A DNA stretch of 64,000 nucleotides from positions 1 to 64,000 of the forward strand of contig NZ_JAQTNN010000004.1 of the NCBI RefSeq assembly GCF_028713855.1, read 5' to 3'. Source of the DNA: Sulfuricurvum sp. GTDB taxonomy: Bacteria > Campylobacterota > Campylobacteria > Campylobacterales > Sulfurimonadaceae. The notes below the pieces were generated by a model, which was not told where the DNA came from, ran no database searches, and was given only the letters and a program-made list of their open reading frames with translations. Within the stretch, counting starts at the first letter, position 1; the number at the start of each line of letters is the position of its first letter. Shown here in pieces: positions 9,786-18,966 of this stretch. The position numbers and the translations under genes were made by a program.

Positions 9786-11211
9786 AGTACAATATGCAAA
9801 TGTTGCATCAATAGCCTTATTTATTATTGCTCTTGTGCTCGAAACAATGATTGATGGGTGGAGCTGGATCCGTATACTCAATCTTTTTAATTTTGCATTA
9901 GCATGGTTTATTTTTATAAATATTCATAAAACCCAAGAGACAATCCATGAGGTTGCTGCAGTGATTAAAGGTGCGGAAAAAGGAAATCTGGAAAATCGTA
10001 TTACCCACATCAAAGATCACGGAGAACTTAGTGATTTGTGCTGGAATACCAACAATATGCTCGATCAGACCGAAGTTTTTATCCGCGAAATACGTGCCAG
10101 TGTCGAAGCATCAAGCCGTGATGAGTATTATCGCCGAATCAATATACAAGGGTTACAGGGAGAATATAAAGAGGCAAGCAGCTTTGTAAATAAAGCTATT
10201 GATGCAATGCATACAACCTATATTCATATTCAAAAATCTATCCTAAACAGTGCTCTTGGGAAAATTGGTTCCGGTATCGGAGGTGGACTTGATGTGATCC
10301 AAAAAGATCTTCAAAATACCATTCAAAGACTTGGAAATATCACACAAATAAGCCATTCCACCTCTAAAAATGCTTCTGAAACAGTTCACGAGTTGGAACT
10401 CATTATTAGCAAACTCAGCCGGCTAATAGAATTGGTTCAAACGTCTGCGGATGCCATCAATTCACTCAATGAAAAAACCAATGAAATCAGTTCTGTTGTT
10501 AACCTGATCAAAGACATTGCCGATCAAACCAACTTATTGGCACTCAATGCCGCTATCGAAGCAGCTCGTGCGGGTGAACACGGAAGAGGCTTTGCCGTCG
10601 TTGCTGATGAAGTACGTAAACTTGCCGAACGCACCCAAAAAGCAACCGGTGAAATTGCCATAGCTGTCCAAACCCTTCAGCAAGAGACAACTGAAATTCA
10701 TACAAATTCCGAAGATATGAGTGACATTGCCAACGAATCAAGCAATGCAATCGAATCCTTTAGAGTTACCCTTAACACATTCAATGAAGATGCACTCAGT
10801 ACTTCATTGCAGACGAGTGTAATTGAAAATACAACTTTTGTTACGCTAGCAAAAATTGATCATATCATGTTTAAATCAAATGCATATAAAACACTTGTCA
10901 ACGGTAAGCCTGAAGTCTCCTTTAGTGACCATCATAATTGCCGTCTCGGCAAATGGTATGAAAGCGGTTCGGGAAAAGAACGATTTTCCCATCTCTCAAG
11001 CTATAAAGAGATCGAAAAACCACACGCAACGGTTCATACTGAAGTGCACAAAAATCTTAAATTCATTGAAAATGGGGATCACTCTGTTGAGCATGCAGAT
11101 GAAGTTATTAAAAATTTCCAATCTATGGAAGATGCAAGTCTTATACTCTTTACACTAATGGATTCTCTGATCAAGGAATCTGAACATGAGATTTGCGATA
11201 AACGCTCATAA
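9763..11211 (+). CDS. Methyl-accepting chemotaxis protein with C-terminal CZB domain
   Basis: The 482-residue inner-membrane receptor has two helices near residues 12-48 with only a tiny loop, so no periplasmic sensor domain. A HAMP-like linker follows, then the MCP signalling domain with the hairpin tip [40 protein letters not shown]. The last 120 residues form a CZB zinc-binding domain: [16 protein letters not shown] and HATVHTEVH carry the expected His and Cys ligands. CZB domains sense zinc or hypochlorous acid in known receptors. Lack of its own sensor and overlap with the PAS gene suggest that the PAS protein supplies redox sensing. The stop overlaps a terminator stem. Confidence 0.9.
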   Translation: MNLSSLSKVQYANVASIALFIIALVLETMIDGWSWIRILNLFNFALAWFIFINIHKTQETIHEVAAVIKGAEKGNLENRITHIKDHGELSDLCWNTNNMLDQTEVFIREIRASVEASSRDEYYRRINIQGLQGEYKEASSFVNKAIDAMHTTYIHIQKSILNSALGKIGSGIGGGLDVIQKDLQNTIQRLGNITQISHSTSKNASETVHELELIISKLSRLIELVQTSADAINSLNEKTNEISSVVNLIKDIADQTNLLALNAAIEAARAGEHGRGFAVVADEVRKLAERTQKATGEIAIAVQTLQQETTEIHTNSEDMSDIANESSNAIESFRVTLNTFNEDALSTSLQTSVIENTTFVTLAKIDHIMFKSNAYKTLVNGKPEVSFSDHHNCRLGKWYESGSGKERFSHLSSYKEIEKPHATVHTEVHKNLKFIENGDHSVEHADEVIKNFQSMEDASLILFTLMDSLIKESEHEICDKRS

Positions 11212-11226
11212 AGAGCGTTTTATTTT
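11200..11226. terminator. Bidirectional terminator between MCP and pgi
   Basis: AAACGCTC pairs with GAGCGTTT around ATAAA, with T-rich sequence on the plus-strand exit (to 11226) and A-rich sequence on the other side. It sits between two convergent genes and overlaps the MCP stop codon. Confidence 0.7.
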
Positions 11227-12458
11227 TGAAAATATCCAGTTAAGATTGTTTTTCCCAATTCCACACCCGGTTGATCGTACGTATTTATTTCCATCAGTGC
11301 ACCACTTATAGAGGTTAAAAGCTCATAATAAACGATCATTTCACCCACTGATATTTCATCAATACGTTTCCATGCAATTTCATCTACACTTACTCCGCTT
11401 TGCAAAACACTTTGCATGGTTGCCTTACATTGCGCATTAATAAGGTCATTAAAGCTCACACCGTTAACAAAATCGCTTTTTTCTAAAAACTTAAGTGATA
11501 GGTCAGGGATCATCAAGTGATCTTCCGAGTGATCAATATGGACGAAGGTCACTGTCTTATTCAGAGGCCCTTCAATAATAAGCTGTAAAAATGAGTGCTG
11601 ATCCACTGAACCTATTAAAGAAATAGGAGTCAATCCGACCCGCTCACCGCGACGTGTTCGTTTACCAAGTGATTCACCCCATAACTGTACAATCCATTTC
11701 CCCAATTCTTCAAACGTATCCGAATAAGCAAACAAGACGTTCATAGGATATTGATCTTTATGAGTAACATAAAAAGCTGCTTTTTGCAGTAAATGTTCTT
11801 CTTTGCGATTCCAAAATCGTTCCAAAAAGGCTTGAGAGCCTTTCAGTATGGCTGCAGTATCAAAACCGGCTAATGTGAGAGGGACAATTCCAACGGCACT
11901 TAAAACCGAAAAACGCCCTCCGACATTACTGGGAATTGCAAAACGACGAAGGTGATGTTCATCCGCAAAGTGTGAAAGTATCGAATCTTCATCGCTGACG
12001 ATATAAATTTGATCCGAGTGATCCAATGTCAGTTCAAAACTGACAATTAACCGCTTAAAAATCGAAAGTGTCTCTACTGTCCCGCCCGATTTTGAAATAA
12101 CAATAAAGAGAGTTCTAAACTTATCAATTTGTTTCATTTCACTGATAATACTGACAGGATCGGAGTTTTCGAGGTAAATGATTTTTTTAGCATTCGGAGT
12201 ACGAGGACGCAATAGCCGCTCAATCGCTTTGATACCAAGTGAAGATCCGCCGATTCCAATGACAGCTATGGTATTAAATCGGCGATCAATATCTTCTCGG
12301 ATTATATGCAACTCTTCTGCAAGTCCTTGAGACATCACAGGCAGATGATAATATCCGACTTCTTTGCTTTGTGCTTCATAATGAACCGCCTCAAACCCTT
12401 TTTCAAGGGTAAAAGGATCGAGTGTTTTAGTATCGAAATGGTTCGTATACTGTAACAT
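11220..12458 (-). CDS. pgi: Glucose-6-phosphate isomerase
   Basis: Interconverts glucose-6-phosphate and fructose-6-phosphate. The product is 412 residues, shorter than the roughly 550-residue enterobacterial enzyme but usual for the compact Campylobacterota form. The SIS sugar-isomerase motifs VIGIGGSSLGIKA and VISKSGGTVETL are clear. The ATG at 12458 overlaps the gap stop codon as TGATG; an in-frame TTG one codon earlier is less likely. Coupling to gap suggests a small central-carbon operon, probably used for gluconeogenesis in an organism of this type (inference). Confidence 0.93.
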   Translation of the reverse strand: MLQYTNHFDTKTLDPFTLEKGFEAVHYEAQSKEVGYYHLPVMSQGLAEELHIIREDIDRRFNTIAVIGIGGSSLGIKAIERLLRPRTPNAKKIIYLENSDPVSIISEMKQIDKFRTLFIVISKSGGTVETLSIFKRLIVSFELTLDHSDQIYIVSDEDSILSHFADEHHLRRFAIPSNVGGRFSVLSAVGIVPLTLAGFDTAAILKGSQAFLERFWNRKEEHLLQKAAFYVTHKDQYPMNVLFAYSDTFEELGKWIVQLWGESLGKRTRRGERVGLTPISLIGSVDQHSFLQLIIEGPLNKTVTFVHIDHSEDHLMIPDLSLKFLEKSDFVNGVSFNDLINAQCKATMQSVLQSGVSVDEIAWKRIDEISVGEMIVYYELLTSISGALMEINTYDQPGVELGKTILTGYFQK

Positions 12459-13453
12459 CAATGTGTTCCGACAAGAACCGTCATATCAACCAAACGACTG
12501 CTGTATCCCCACTCATTGTCATACCATGCCAATACTTTTACGGTATGCCCATCTACGACACTCGTCATATCCGGAACATACGTTGAACTGTAGGTTGAGC
12601 CGACAAAATCACATGATACACGCTTATCGTTATCGACTTCTATGAGTCCCTTGAATGAGCCTTCAGCTGCGGCATTAAACGCTGCGTGAATATCTTCTTT
12701 AGTAACCGATTGTTTCAAATTAACAGTTAAATCAACCACAGAAACATCCGGAGTCGGTACACGCATCGCATAACCGTTAAGTTTGCCGAGTAATTGAGGC
12801 ATTACTTTACCAATGGCTTTTGCAGCACCGGTAGAGGTAGGAATCATATTAAGAGCAGCTGCACGGGCGCGACGAGGATCTTTAGAGTGTTTAACATCCA
12901 AAATATTCTGATCGTTCGTATACGAGTGAATCGTTGTCATTAAACCGTTTTCAATACCAAATGCATCATCCAATACTTTACAAATCGGTCCAAGGCAGTT
13001 TGTTGTGCAACTCGCATTGGAAATAATTGCTTCACCTTTGTAACTGTCTGAGTTGACACCATATACATAGGTTGGAGAATCATCTTTTGCAGGTGCAGAC
13101 ATAACGACTTTTCGAATCCCGTTTTTCAAGTGTTTTTGACAGCTTTCCTGATCTAAAAATACTCCCGTACATTCAATAACGACTTCCGCTCCGGTGCTTC
13201 CGAAATCAACCTTGTCAATATCACGTTCACGGAACATGCGAACATTTTTTCCGCCAATAGCAATCGTATTTTCATCCACCACTTTGGCATCAATTCCACG
13301 ATGAACACTGTCAAATTTGAGTAAGTACTCAAGCATTTCAGGTTTAGCGGTCGTATTTAGAGCAACCAGTTCAATGTCACTACGCTCAGCAATAATTTTT
13401 GCTACGATAAGCCCGATTCTTCCTGTGCCATTTATCGCCACTTTGAGTGCCAT
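12458..13453 (-). CDS. gap: Glyceraldehyde-3-phosphate dehydrogenase, type I
   Basis: Catalyses NAD(P)-dependent, phosphate-using oxidation of glyceraldehyde-3-phosphate, or the reverse. The 331 residues hold the N-terminal Rossmann motif INGTGRIGLIVAK, the catalytic ISNASCTTNCLGP (Cys about 150) and a conserved C-terminal WYDNEWGYSSR. Glycolytic GAPDH usually has GxGRIGR; here it is GTGRIGL. AGGAG precedes the ATG. It is the first gene of a two-gene unit with pgi. Confidence 0.95.
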   Translation of the reverse strand: MALKVAINGTGRIGLIVAKIIAERSDIELVALNTTAKPEMLEYLLKFDSVHRGIDAKVVDENTIAIGGKNVRMFRERDIDKVDFGSTGAEVVIECTGVFLDQESCQKHLKNGIRKVVMSAPAKDDSPTYVYGVNSDSYKGEAIISNASCTTNCLGPICKVLDDAFGIENGLMTTIHSYTNDQNILDVKHSKDPRRARAAALNMIPTSTGAAKAIGKVMPQLLGKLNGYAMRVPTPDVSVVDLTVNLKQSVTKEDIHAAFNAAAEGSFKGLIEVDNDKRVSCDFVGSTYSSTYVPDMTSVVDGHTVKVLAWYDNEWGYSSRLVDMTVLVGTH

Positions 13454-13534
13454 GAGAGACTCCTAAAAAACTTAATATTTATGCTATATTCTAACAAAAA
13501 AAAGCTAAAAAAGGTATAAGTAAAGGGAAGATGT

Positions 13535-13553
13535 GTCCGCATAAATAGCGGAC
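13535..13553 (-). terminator. Hairpin downstream of the glycine-zipper gene
   Basis: GTCCGC pairs with GCGGAC around a seven-base loop, 9 bp beyond the stop codon of the gene at 13562 on the minus strand. There is no T-tract, so it may only stabilise the transcript end. Confidence 0.4.
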
Positions 13554-13561
13554 GAAAAGGA

Positions 13562-14080
13562 TTAGTAGCTGTAAGTAATCGTAACAGGAATTTGTTTAAG
13601 AGGTTCATCACTTTCTACTGTGATTTCTTTACCTCTGAATTTAGCGATATTGGTATAACCGCTCAAGACTTGACGGGAACGTACGGTATTAACTGTCTCA
13701 CATCTGCGAACATTGCGGTAAGTAGCAGGACTATTCCCACCATAGTTATTTGCAACGTTTTGTCCTGCTAGTGTACCCAATATAGCGCCCCCAACCGTTG
13801 CAACCGTTTTGCCCTTACCACCACCGATTTGATGTCCCAAAACACCGCCAATCGCTCCTCCGGCTACTGCACCGACAATACTATTTCCACCGCTGCCAGA
13901 ACTTACTTGTTCTTGAACGTCGTAACATTTTTCACTGGGAACCTGTTCTTGAATCGTCGACATAATAGGTATCGATTGATTCACTTTAACGTATTCTACA
14001 CTTGAAAAACCATCTGCCATTACAGTTGAGCCTGCGCAAAGTATTGCTAATGCAAAATGTGACATCGTGCGACTTGACAT
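13562..14080 (-). CDS. Glycine-zipper 2TM domain envelope protein
   Basis: The 172-residue protein starts with a signal peptide (residues 1-22, cleaved near VMADG). A glycine-zipper segment at about 65-110 (GAVAGGAIGGVLGHQIGGGKGKTVATVGGAILGTLAG) is of the Rick_17kDa_Anti/2TM type found in surface antigens and envelope lipoproteins. The C-terminal half is beta-rich, with paired cysteines (CYDVQEQ and RRCETV). No lipobox cysteine is seen, so it is probably periplasmic or outer-membrane associated. An AAGGA site precedes the ATG. Specific role unknown. Confidence 0.75.
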   Translation of the reverse strand: MSSRTMSHFALAILCAGSTVMADGFSSVEYVKVNQSIPIMSTIQEQVPSEKCYDVQEQVSSGSGGNSIVGAVAGGAIGGVLGHQIGGGKGKTVATVGGAILGTLAGQNVANNYGGNSPATYRNVRRCETVNTVRSRQVLSGYTNIAKFRGKEITVESDEPLKQIPVTITYSY

Positions 14081-14146
14081 AATTATCCTTTTAATCTTTT
14101 ACGTGTACTTATTGTAGGTACTTATTGTTAATCAATAGTGAACTTT

Positions 14147-14767
14147 TTACTTTACACCATACAAAAGAGTATTAATTTTTTCATAAATATCTAAAATTTC
14201 ACTTTTCTTCTCAAAAAAGCTGTTTTTATTCGCGATAAGGTGTGTCGTCGATTCCATGATAGTCTCAACCACTTCCAACCCGTTTTGTTTCATCGTACTT
14301 CCCGTCTCAACCACATCAACAATCATATCGGCAAGCCCTACGAGGGGAGCGAGCTCGATGGAACCATACAATTTGATTATGTCAGCCGCTACCGCACGCT
14401 CTGCAAAATAGCGCTTTGTGATATTCACCATTTTGGTCGCTACCTTGATCTCACTTTTCGTAAAATCCGGTTTTTCTCCCGCACGCATCCCGATAGCGAC
14501 ACGGCATTTTCCTTTTTGTAGATCCAAAAGACGAATGACATCCAATCCTTGCTCTTCGAGGGTATCAAGACCTACCACACCGATATCGGCGGCCTGATGA
14601 TAAACATAGGTTGCAACGTCCTGATTTCGTACCAACAAAAATTTAAAATTTTCGGTTTGAAGAATCAATTTACGATCATCAAATTTAAAACTGCTTCCAA
14701 AAATCGTTTCGAAAATTTCTAACGTATCCTCAGCAATTCGCCCTTTTGGGAGTGCGACACTTAGCAT
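14147..14767 (-). CDS. hisG: ATP phosphoribosyltransferase, short form
   Basis: First step of histidine biosynthesis: ATP + PRPP to phosphoribosyl-ATP. At 206 residues it is the short HisG(S) type, which lacks the C-terminal regulatory domain and normally needs HisZ as partner; no hisZ is visible in this window. Conserved segments include SVALPKGRIAED, QAADIGVVGLDTLEE and the PRPP-binding DMIVDVVETGSTMKQNGL. It overlaps coaX by 7 bp, so the cupin-coaX-hisG genes are probably cotranscribed. Confidence 0.93.
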   Translation of the reverse strand: MLSVALPKGRIAEDTLEIFETIFGSSFKFDDRKLILQTENFKFLLVRNQDVATYVYHQAADIGVVGLDTLEEQGLDVIRLLDLQKGKCRVAIGMRAGEKPDFTKSEIKVATKMVNITKRYFAERAVAADIIKLYGSIELAPLVGLADMIVDVVETGSTMKQNGLEVVETIMESTTHLIANKNSFFEKKSEILDIYEKINTLLYGVK

Positions 14768-15378
14768 TTAACACCTTTTTCAATCAACTTTTTCATCCCT
14801 TGAAAGATCAAATCTTCCACCACAACTGCCTCAGGTAAAAAATGAGACAATTGCCGAGCATCTCCTCCGGTTAAAAAAATGGTTTTTTCAAAACCCTTGA
14901 TCTTTTCAATCAAAGGGGCGAAAAAACCGACCGTAAGTGCATCGGGAGTATTTTTCGCCATTATAGTCAAATCAACCTCAAAGTTAAATGACATTTCAAG
15001 TGCAGGAGAGAGTCGCCCGTACGCTTCTTGCGCAGCACGAAGTCCCAGTGAGATAAATCCCCCCTGATATACACTATCATGCATTAGATCAACGGTAATG
15101 GCACTCCCCGCATCGACAATGACCCCATTATCTACCGCTTCGCACACCATAATCCGGTCAAGGCCCATCGTCGGGTAATATTTATCCCAATCAATGAACG
15201 CTCTAAGATCGTGCCAATTCGGATAGCCTCGAATACGTTCATTGAAAGCAGTGTTCACACTCACAAAATAGACATCATCTCGAAGTGTTGCGGGATCAAA
15301 ATCCTCTGCACTGAACTTACTGCATTGCCCCTCGATGAACAAATCAACCGATGTATTGCCAACGTCACATAATATCAT
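14761..15378 (-). CDS. coaX: Type III pantothenate kinase
   Basis: Phosphorylates pantothenate, the first step of coenzyme A synthesis. The 205 residues show the CoaX signatures: phosphate-binding DVGNTSVDLF at the N terminus, GLDRIM, the DAGSAITVDLM core and GGFISLG. It is a little shorter than the typical 240-260 residues, as in Helicobacter. Start at 15378, 7 bp after the cupin gene, and overlapping hisG downstream. Confidence 0.92.
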   Translation of the reverse strand: MILCDVGNTSVDLFIEGQCSKFSAEDFDPATLRDDVYFVSVNTAFNERIRGYPNWHDLRAFIDWDKYYPTMGLDRIMVCEAVDNGVIVDAGSAITVDLMHDSVYQGGFISLGLRAAQEAYGRLSPALEMSFNFEVDLTIMAKNTPDALTVGFFAPLIEKIKGFEKTIFLTGGDARQLSHFLPEAVVVEDLIFQGMKKLIEKGVKC

Positions 15379-15385
15379 GACGATA

Positions 15386-15727
15386 TTATAGCTTAAGTAC
15401 CCCGCTTACCCGTGCGACACTGTCCCCTTTATGCAGACTCAGGCGAACAATCGAATCTTCTAGTGCGTTGAGATCATGGATCACATTGGGTTCCAGCGCA
15501 ATAACATCTCCCGCACCAAAAATGATTCTCTCATCAGCGATACCGAAATCGATCTCACCCGATACGATCATTACCGTAATCGGAAACGATGTTTTGTGGG
15601 CTTTCATCGATTGCCCTGCGCGGAAAGCTATCCGTATCTCTTTGGTAAACTCGTTCGTAATCAGTGGTGTAATAACAGGCTGTTTATCGCCAAAGATAAC
15701 ATCCGCTGTAAATGAAGCATAGGTCAT
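15386..15727 (-). CDS. Small cupin-domain protein
   Basis: The 113-residue single-domain cupin has the first motif around FRAGQSMKAHKTSFPITVMIVSGEIDFG and the second around FGAGDVIALEPNVIHDLNALEDS. Several expected metal ligands are replaced or weak in motif 1 (one His only), so it may bind a small ligand rather than act as an enzyme. It heads the operon with coaX and hisG. AAAGGATAT precedes the ATG. Function unknown. Confidence 0.72.
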   Translation of the reverse strand: MTYASFTADVIFGDKQPVITPLITNEFTKEIRIAFRAGQSMKAHKTSFPITVMIVSGEIDFGIADERIIFGAGDVIALEPNVIHDLNALEDSIVRLSLHKGDSVARVSGVLKL

Positions 15728-15788
15728 AGGTATATCCTTTTTTAACGTAGATAATAGCTTTTTAAAAACGAAAAAAACTTGATCAATA

Positions 15789-16610
15789 TCAACTTATTGC
15801 CATGGGATGATGTCTCAATACGGTATCTTGAAGATTTTGTTTTTGAACATGGGTATAAATTTGAGTTGTTAACAGTGAAGAATGTCCCAACAACTCTTGA
15901 ACAACCCGTAAATCCGCTCCGCCGAGAATCAGTGCCGTCGCATAAGAATGGCGCAGAGCATGGGGAGAAATACCTAAATATTTTTGGTTAATTTTAAAAA
16001 CAGAGACACGGCTAAGAGGCTCTCCGCGATAGTTTAGCCACAATGTTCGACGATGATACGGAGATGCGTTCTGATAGGCTCTTAATGCTTTCAGTGCCTC
16101 CTGTGCAATGGGAACATAACGTTCTTTCTCCCCCTTACCGTGACGAATACGGAGCCATTCTCCCTCAATATCACCCTCTTCAACCATTAAACATTCACTA
16201 ACCCGTACTCCGGTCGCGTACAAAAAGAGAAGTATCGCGTAATCGCGCAGTCCGATCCATTCGCTGCGATCAATCATTTCTAAACCGGATTGTATGGTTT
16301 CAAAAGTTAAATATTTGGGAAGATTTTTCGGTACTTTTGAGAGGGTAAATTTCGACGATGCCGAGTCAAATCGACTGCGATGGCAAAAATCTAAAAAGGA
16401 GTTAACCGAAGAAAGCTTTCGATTGAGGGTACGTTTATTAGGAATAGTCCCAAGTATCCGGAAAATCATATTTGAATCGATTTCCACAAGAGGTTTGTGA
16501 GCGGCTTCTTCGATATCATTCAAGTCACGAGTATAAGCCTCGATGGTTCGAGGGCTTAGTGCCTTTATGACCGTAATGTATTCAATAAAAGCTTCCAGCT
16601 CTCCGGACAT
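15789..16610 (-). CDS. xerH: Tyrosine recombinase, Xer family (probable chromosome-dimer resolvase)
   Basis: The 273-residue protein has an N-terminal SAM-like core-binding domain (1-100) and a C-terminal catalytic domain. All catalytic residues are visible: R in TGVRVSE, K in RHGKGEKERYVP, HxxR in HALRHSY, H in LLGHSSLLTTQ and the nucleophile Y in IYTHV. Campylobacterota use a single Xer (XerH) with dif-H and FtsK; the length is nearer to XerC/D, so the symbol is likely rather than certain. It is in a housekeeping context without att sites or phage genes. Its start touches the stop of the BamB-like gene. Confidence 0.85.
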   Translation of the reverse strand: MSGELEAFIEYITVIKALSPRTIEAYTRDLNDIEEAAHKPLVEIDSNMIFRILGTIPNKRTLNRKLSSVNSFLDFCHRSRFDSASSKFTLSKVPKNLPKYLTFETIQSGLEMIDRSEWIGLRDYAILLFLYATGVRVSECLMVEEGDIEGEWLRIRHGKGEKERYVPIAQEALKALRAYQNASPYHRRTLWLNYRGEPLSRVSVFKINQKYLGISPHALRHSYATALILGGADLRVVQELLGHSSLLTTQIYTHVQKQNLQDTVLRHHPMAIS

Positions 16611-17608
16611 TATTTGATATTAATATAGCGGTCATCAAAATAGAACTGACCGTCTCCCACAAATATTTTATTATCACTGTCCAAATCAACATCATACACA
16701 TCATGCATCAAAAGATTTTTGCTCAATGCAATCAGGTAACCTTCTTGTTCCAAAACAAACACACGGTCATTTTGGATACTGATCCCGACAAAATGGGCAA
16801 ACGGAAATTTTTTCTTTGCTTTAAACTGCAATGTTGGACTTAGTGCGATAACTTCACCCTGTTTCGTTGTTAACCATATCCCATCAGCAGCATAAGCAAT
16901 ATTTCGAATCTCATATTTTTCACGTGCCTCTTTTTGTGAAAGAGCTAATACCGTATTCCCGGTTGACGCAACAAGATTATTGTCGATAACGTTCATATAC
17001 GTAATATTATTGAAATATTCATCTGAACCCACAACGACCGAACGCAAAACTTGTTTTGTCTCAGAATTAACGATAACGATTTTCCCGTCCAACGTTAAAA
17101 ACATAACAAGTTCTTTAAGAAAATAAGGATTCGCGATTCGAGTATCCACGGCAATGGCGGCATTAGAAGACTCTTTAAAAAGAAGTTTTTTACTCTCAAG
17201 TGAATACAAAGCCATTTCGTTATTGGTAAATAAAACCGCAACGACATCACCTTGAATGCTTGCCGCAGCAACGCCACGTTTAAAATCAAACGTTACCTTC
17301 GAATCACTCCCATCATGTGGTAATAAAACTATATTGCCATCGGGACTCGCGGTGATAATCCATGTATCATTGGCATTAATCAGACGATAATCCTTCGGAA
17401 GTTTGAGTACTTTCTCTCCGTCTTTGGAAAGAAGATGCCCATTCTCCAAAACAGCAGCCGATTGGGTTACCTGCTGTATGGATGAACTCAGATGTCCGGC
17501 ATTGCGCCATTCACCTTTCACATGTTCAGGCTTAAAGACTTCTTTGTGTGAGCATCCGCTGAACATAACGGCCAATGCGGCGGATAACGCGATTAAGGTG
17601 ATTTTCAT
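16610..17608 (-). CDS. BamB-like beta-propeller lipoprotein
   Basis: The 332-residue product starts with a lipoprotein signal (residues 1-19, lipobox FSGC), followed by repeated beta-strand blades rich in patterns such as GNIVLLPHDG, DGKIVIVNSETKQ and KQGEVIALSP, as in PQQ-type propellers and BamB. The gene directly follows a YfgM-like gene (shared base at 17608), the same order as yfgM-bamB in gammaproteobacteria. I infer an outer-membrane assembly or envelope scaffold role. Sequence similarity to BamB itself cannot be measured here. Confidence 0.62.
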   Translation of the reverse strand: MKITLIALSAALAVMFSGCSHKEVFKPEHVKGEWRNAGHLSSSIQQVTQSAAVLENGHLLSKDGEKVLKLPKDYRLINANDTWIITASPDGNIVLLPHDGSDSKVTFDFKRGVAAASIQGDVVAVLFTNNEMALYSLESKKLLFKESSNAAIAVDTRIANPYFLKELVMFLTLDGKIVIVNSETKQVLRSVVVGSDEYFNNITYMNVIDNNLVASTGNTVLALSQKEAREKYEIRNIAYAADGIWLTTKQGEVIALSPTLQFKAKKKFPFAHFVGISIQNDRVFVLEQEGYLIALSKNLLMHDVYDVDLDSDNKIFVGDGQFYFDDRYINIK

Positions 17609-18204
17609 TATTTTACTCCGTAATGAGAGAGCGACTGAGCCACTGTATAAAGTGGTGAATCTTCAGGGATAAGAGATATTTTTTGGTGTGCCAATACTGT
17701 ATCACCCTTTTCAATCGCACTAACAGCAAGCTCTAGCAACGCTAGATCTTTGTACAATGCACCCTGTTGTTTGGTGTATGCGTCAAGCGCTTGCATATCC
17801 CCCTTGATCGCAGCGGCTTCATATGCGGCAATATCGGAAACACCAAATGCTTCAGATTTTTTCAATCCCTCTAACACAGTAATGTCGTTATGAGAAATTC
17901 CTTGTGAAAGTTTCCAGACATCGTACAATGCAGGATTATCATTTTTAAGAGTCTGCTGTGCTATTGTATCTGCCGGATTAGCTAATAAAGCATTAAATGC
18001 TACATTCGAACTCTCAATTTTAGCTTTTGTATAGGTTTGATATCCTATAGCTCCACCTACGGCAAACAGCGATGCAACTACGACAGCGATCAAAGGTTTT
18101 TGATACCGTTTCACAAAACGTTCGGTTCGAATAGCACTTTCGAAAAATTTCTCTTCAGAACTAAGTTCCTCTTTGAGGGCATCCATATTCTCTTTTAGAC
18201 TCAA
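17608..18204 (-). CDS. YfgM-like membrane-anchored TPR protein
   Basis: The 198 residues contain a cytoplasmic N-terminus, one membrane helix (about 35-55, PLIAVVVASLFAVGGAIGYQTY) and a periplasmic helical-repeat domain. This matches the layout of YfgM, an ancillary SecYEG/periplasmic chaperone-network subunit. Adjacency to the BamB-like gene, with a 1-bp overlap, supports the assignment. It is divergent from gatC. Confidence 0.65.
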   Translation of the reverse strand: MSLKENMDALKEELSSEEKFFESAIRTERFVKRYQKPLIAVVVASLFAVGGAIGYQTYTKAKIESSNVAFNALLANPADTIAQQTLKNDNPALYDVWKLSQGISHNDITVLEGLKKSEAFGVSDIAAYEAAAIKGDMQALDAYTKQQGALYKDLALLELAVSAIEKGDTVLAHQKISLIPEDSPLYTVAQSLSHYGVK

Positions 18205-18286
18205 AACAGCTCCTGTCTTTCACAATCATTAATTAGAGCAATAATATCTTACCCTACGTTAAAGTTTTGTGAACCTATTTTTAGGG

Positions 18287-18292
18287 TACAAT
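18287..18292 (+). promoter_or_regulatory. Candidate -10 of the gatC-pilT operon
   Basis: TACAAT lies 35 bp upstream of the gatC ATG in the divergent intergenic region. The -35 is not recognisable. Confidence 0.35.
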
Positions 18293-18327
18293 TATTTTTC
18301 ATAAATTTATCACAACTTAGGTTAACC

Positions 18328-18618
18328 ATGCAAATCGACGAAAACCTCTTACAACGTTTAGAAAAACTCTCATATCTTCAAATACCGCAAGATCAACGAG
18401 AGGAGATGATATCGCAGTTAAGTGAAATCGTTTCGTTCGTTGACAATCTCTCCGAATTAAATACGGATGGTATCAGTGCAACATTTGCAATGTCCGATAC
18501 GGCAACGTCTCTTCGTGAAGATATAGGAATCGTCGATCAATCTATCAATGATGATATTTTGTCACACGCACCCCATGCGTCAGAACATTTTTTCATCGTT
18601 CCAAAGATCATCGAGTAA
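18328..18618 (+). CDS. gatC: Asp-tRNA(Asn)/Glu-tRNA(Gln) amidotransferase subunit C
   Basis: The 96-residue GatC wraps around GatA/GatB in the enzyme that makes Gln-tRNA(Gln) and Asn-tRNA(Asn) by transamidation. The pattern LLQRLEKLSYLQIPQDQREEMISQLSEIVSFVDNLSELNTDGI and the C-terminal LREDIG...LSHAPHASEHFFIVPKIIE are typical. The gatA and gatB genes are not in the window, as is common in this phylum. It is first in an operon with the Spx-like gene (3 bp apart) and pilT. Confidence 0.92.
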   Translation: MQIDENLLQRLEKLSYLQIPQDQREEMISQLSEIVSFVDNLSELNTDGISATFAMSDTATSLREDIGIVDQSINDDILSHAPHASEHFFIVPKIIE

Positions 18619-18621
18619 AAT

Positions 18622-18966
18622 ATGACACACATTTATGGGATTAAAAGCTGCGGGAGTGTTAAAAAAGCTCTTCAGTTTTTGGATGCACATTCCATAGTTT
18701 ATACTTTTCATGATTTCAAAGTGACACCTGTTTCACGAGAAAAAATTGAAGAATGGCTAAAAAAATCCGATATGAGTGTACTGTTGAATACAAAAGGTAC
18801 AACCTATCGAACACTCGGCATTAAAAATCTGTCGTTAGATGAAAATGGCAAAATTGAATGGATGGGGAATCATAACCTTCTCCTCAAACGCCCTATTATT
18901 GAATATAGCGACAACCTTATTATCGGATACGATCAATCTCATTACGAAGGAATATTTCACTCATGA
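18622..18966 (+). CDS. ArsC/Spx-family thioredoxin-fold protein (YffB-like)
   Basis: The 114-residue protein has the ArsC/Spx fold with a single cysteine in the N-terminal YGIKSCGSVKKAL, then DFKVTPVSREKIEEWLKK and a conserved KRPIIEYSDNLIIGYDQ. In this family that single-cysteine form (YffB type) is associated with glutathione or thiol reactions, not proven arsenate reduction. It overlaps pilT by 4 bp (ATGA). Confidence 0.78.
   Translation: MTHIYGIKSCGSVKKALQFLDAHSIVYTFHDFKVTPVSREKIEEWLKKSDMSVLLNTKGTTYRTLGIKNLSLDENGKIEWMGNHNLLLKRPIIEYSDNLIIGYDQSHYEGIFHS

Noticed and set aside
15789-16610. Tyrosine recombinase as the integrase of a mobile element
   Set aside because: No attachment-site repeats, phage genes or tRNA junction are nearby and the context is housekeeping; a Xer role fits better.
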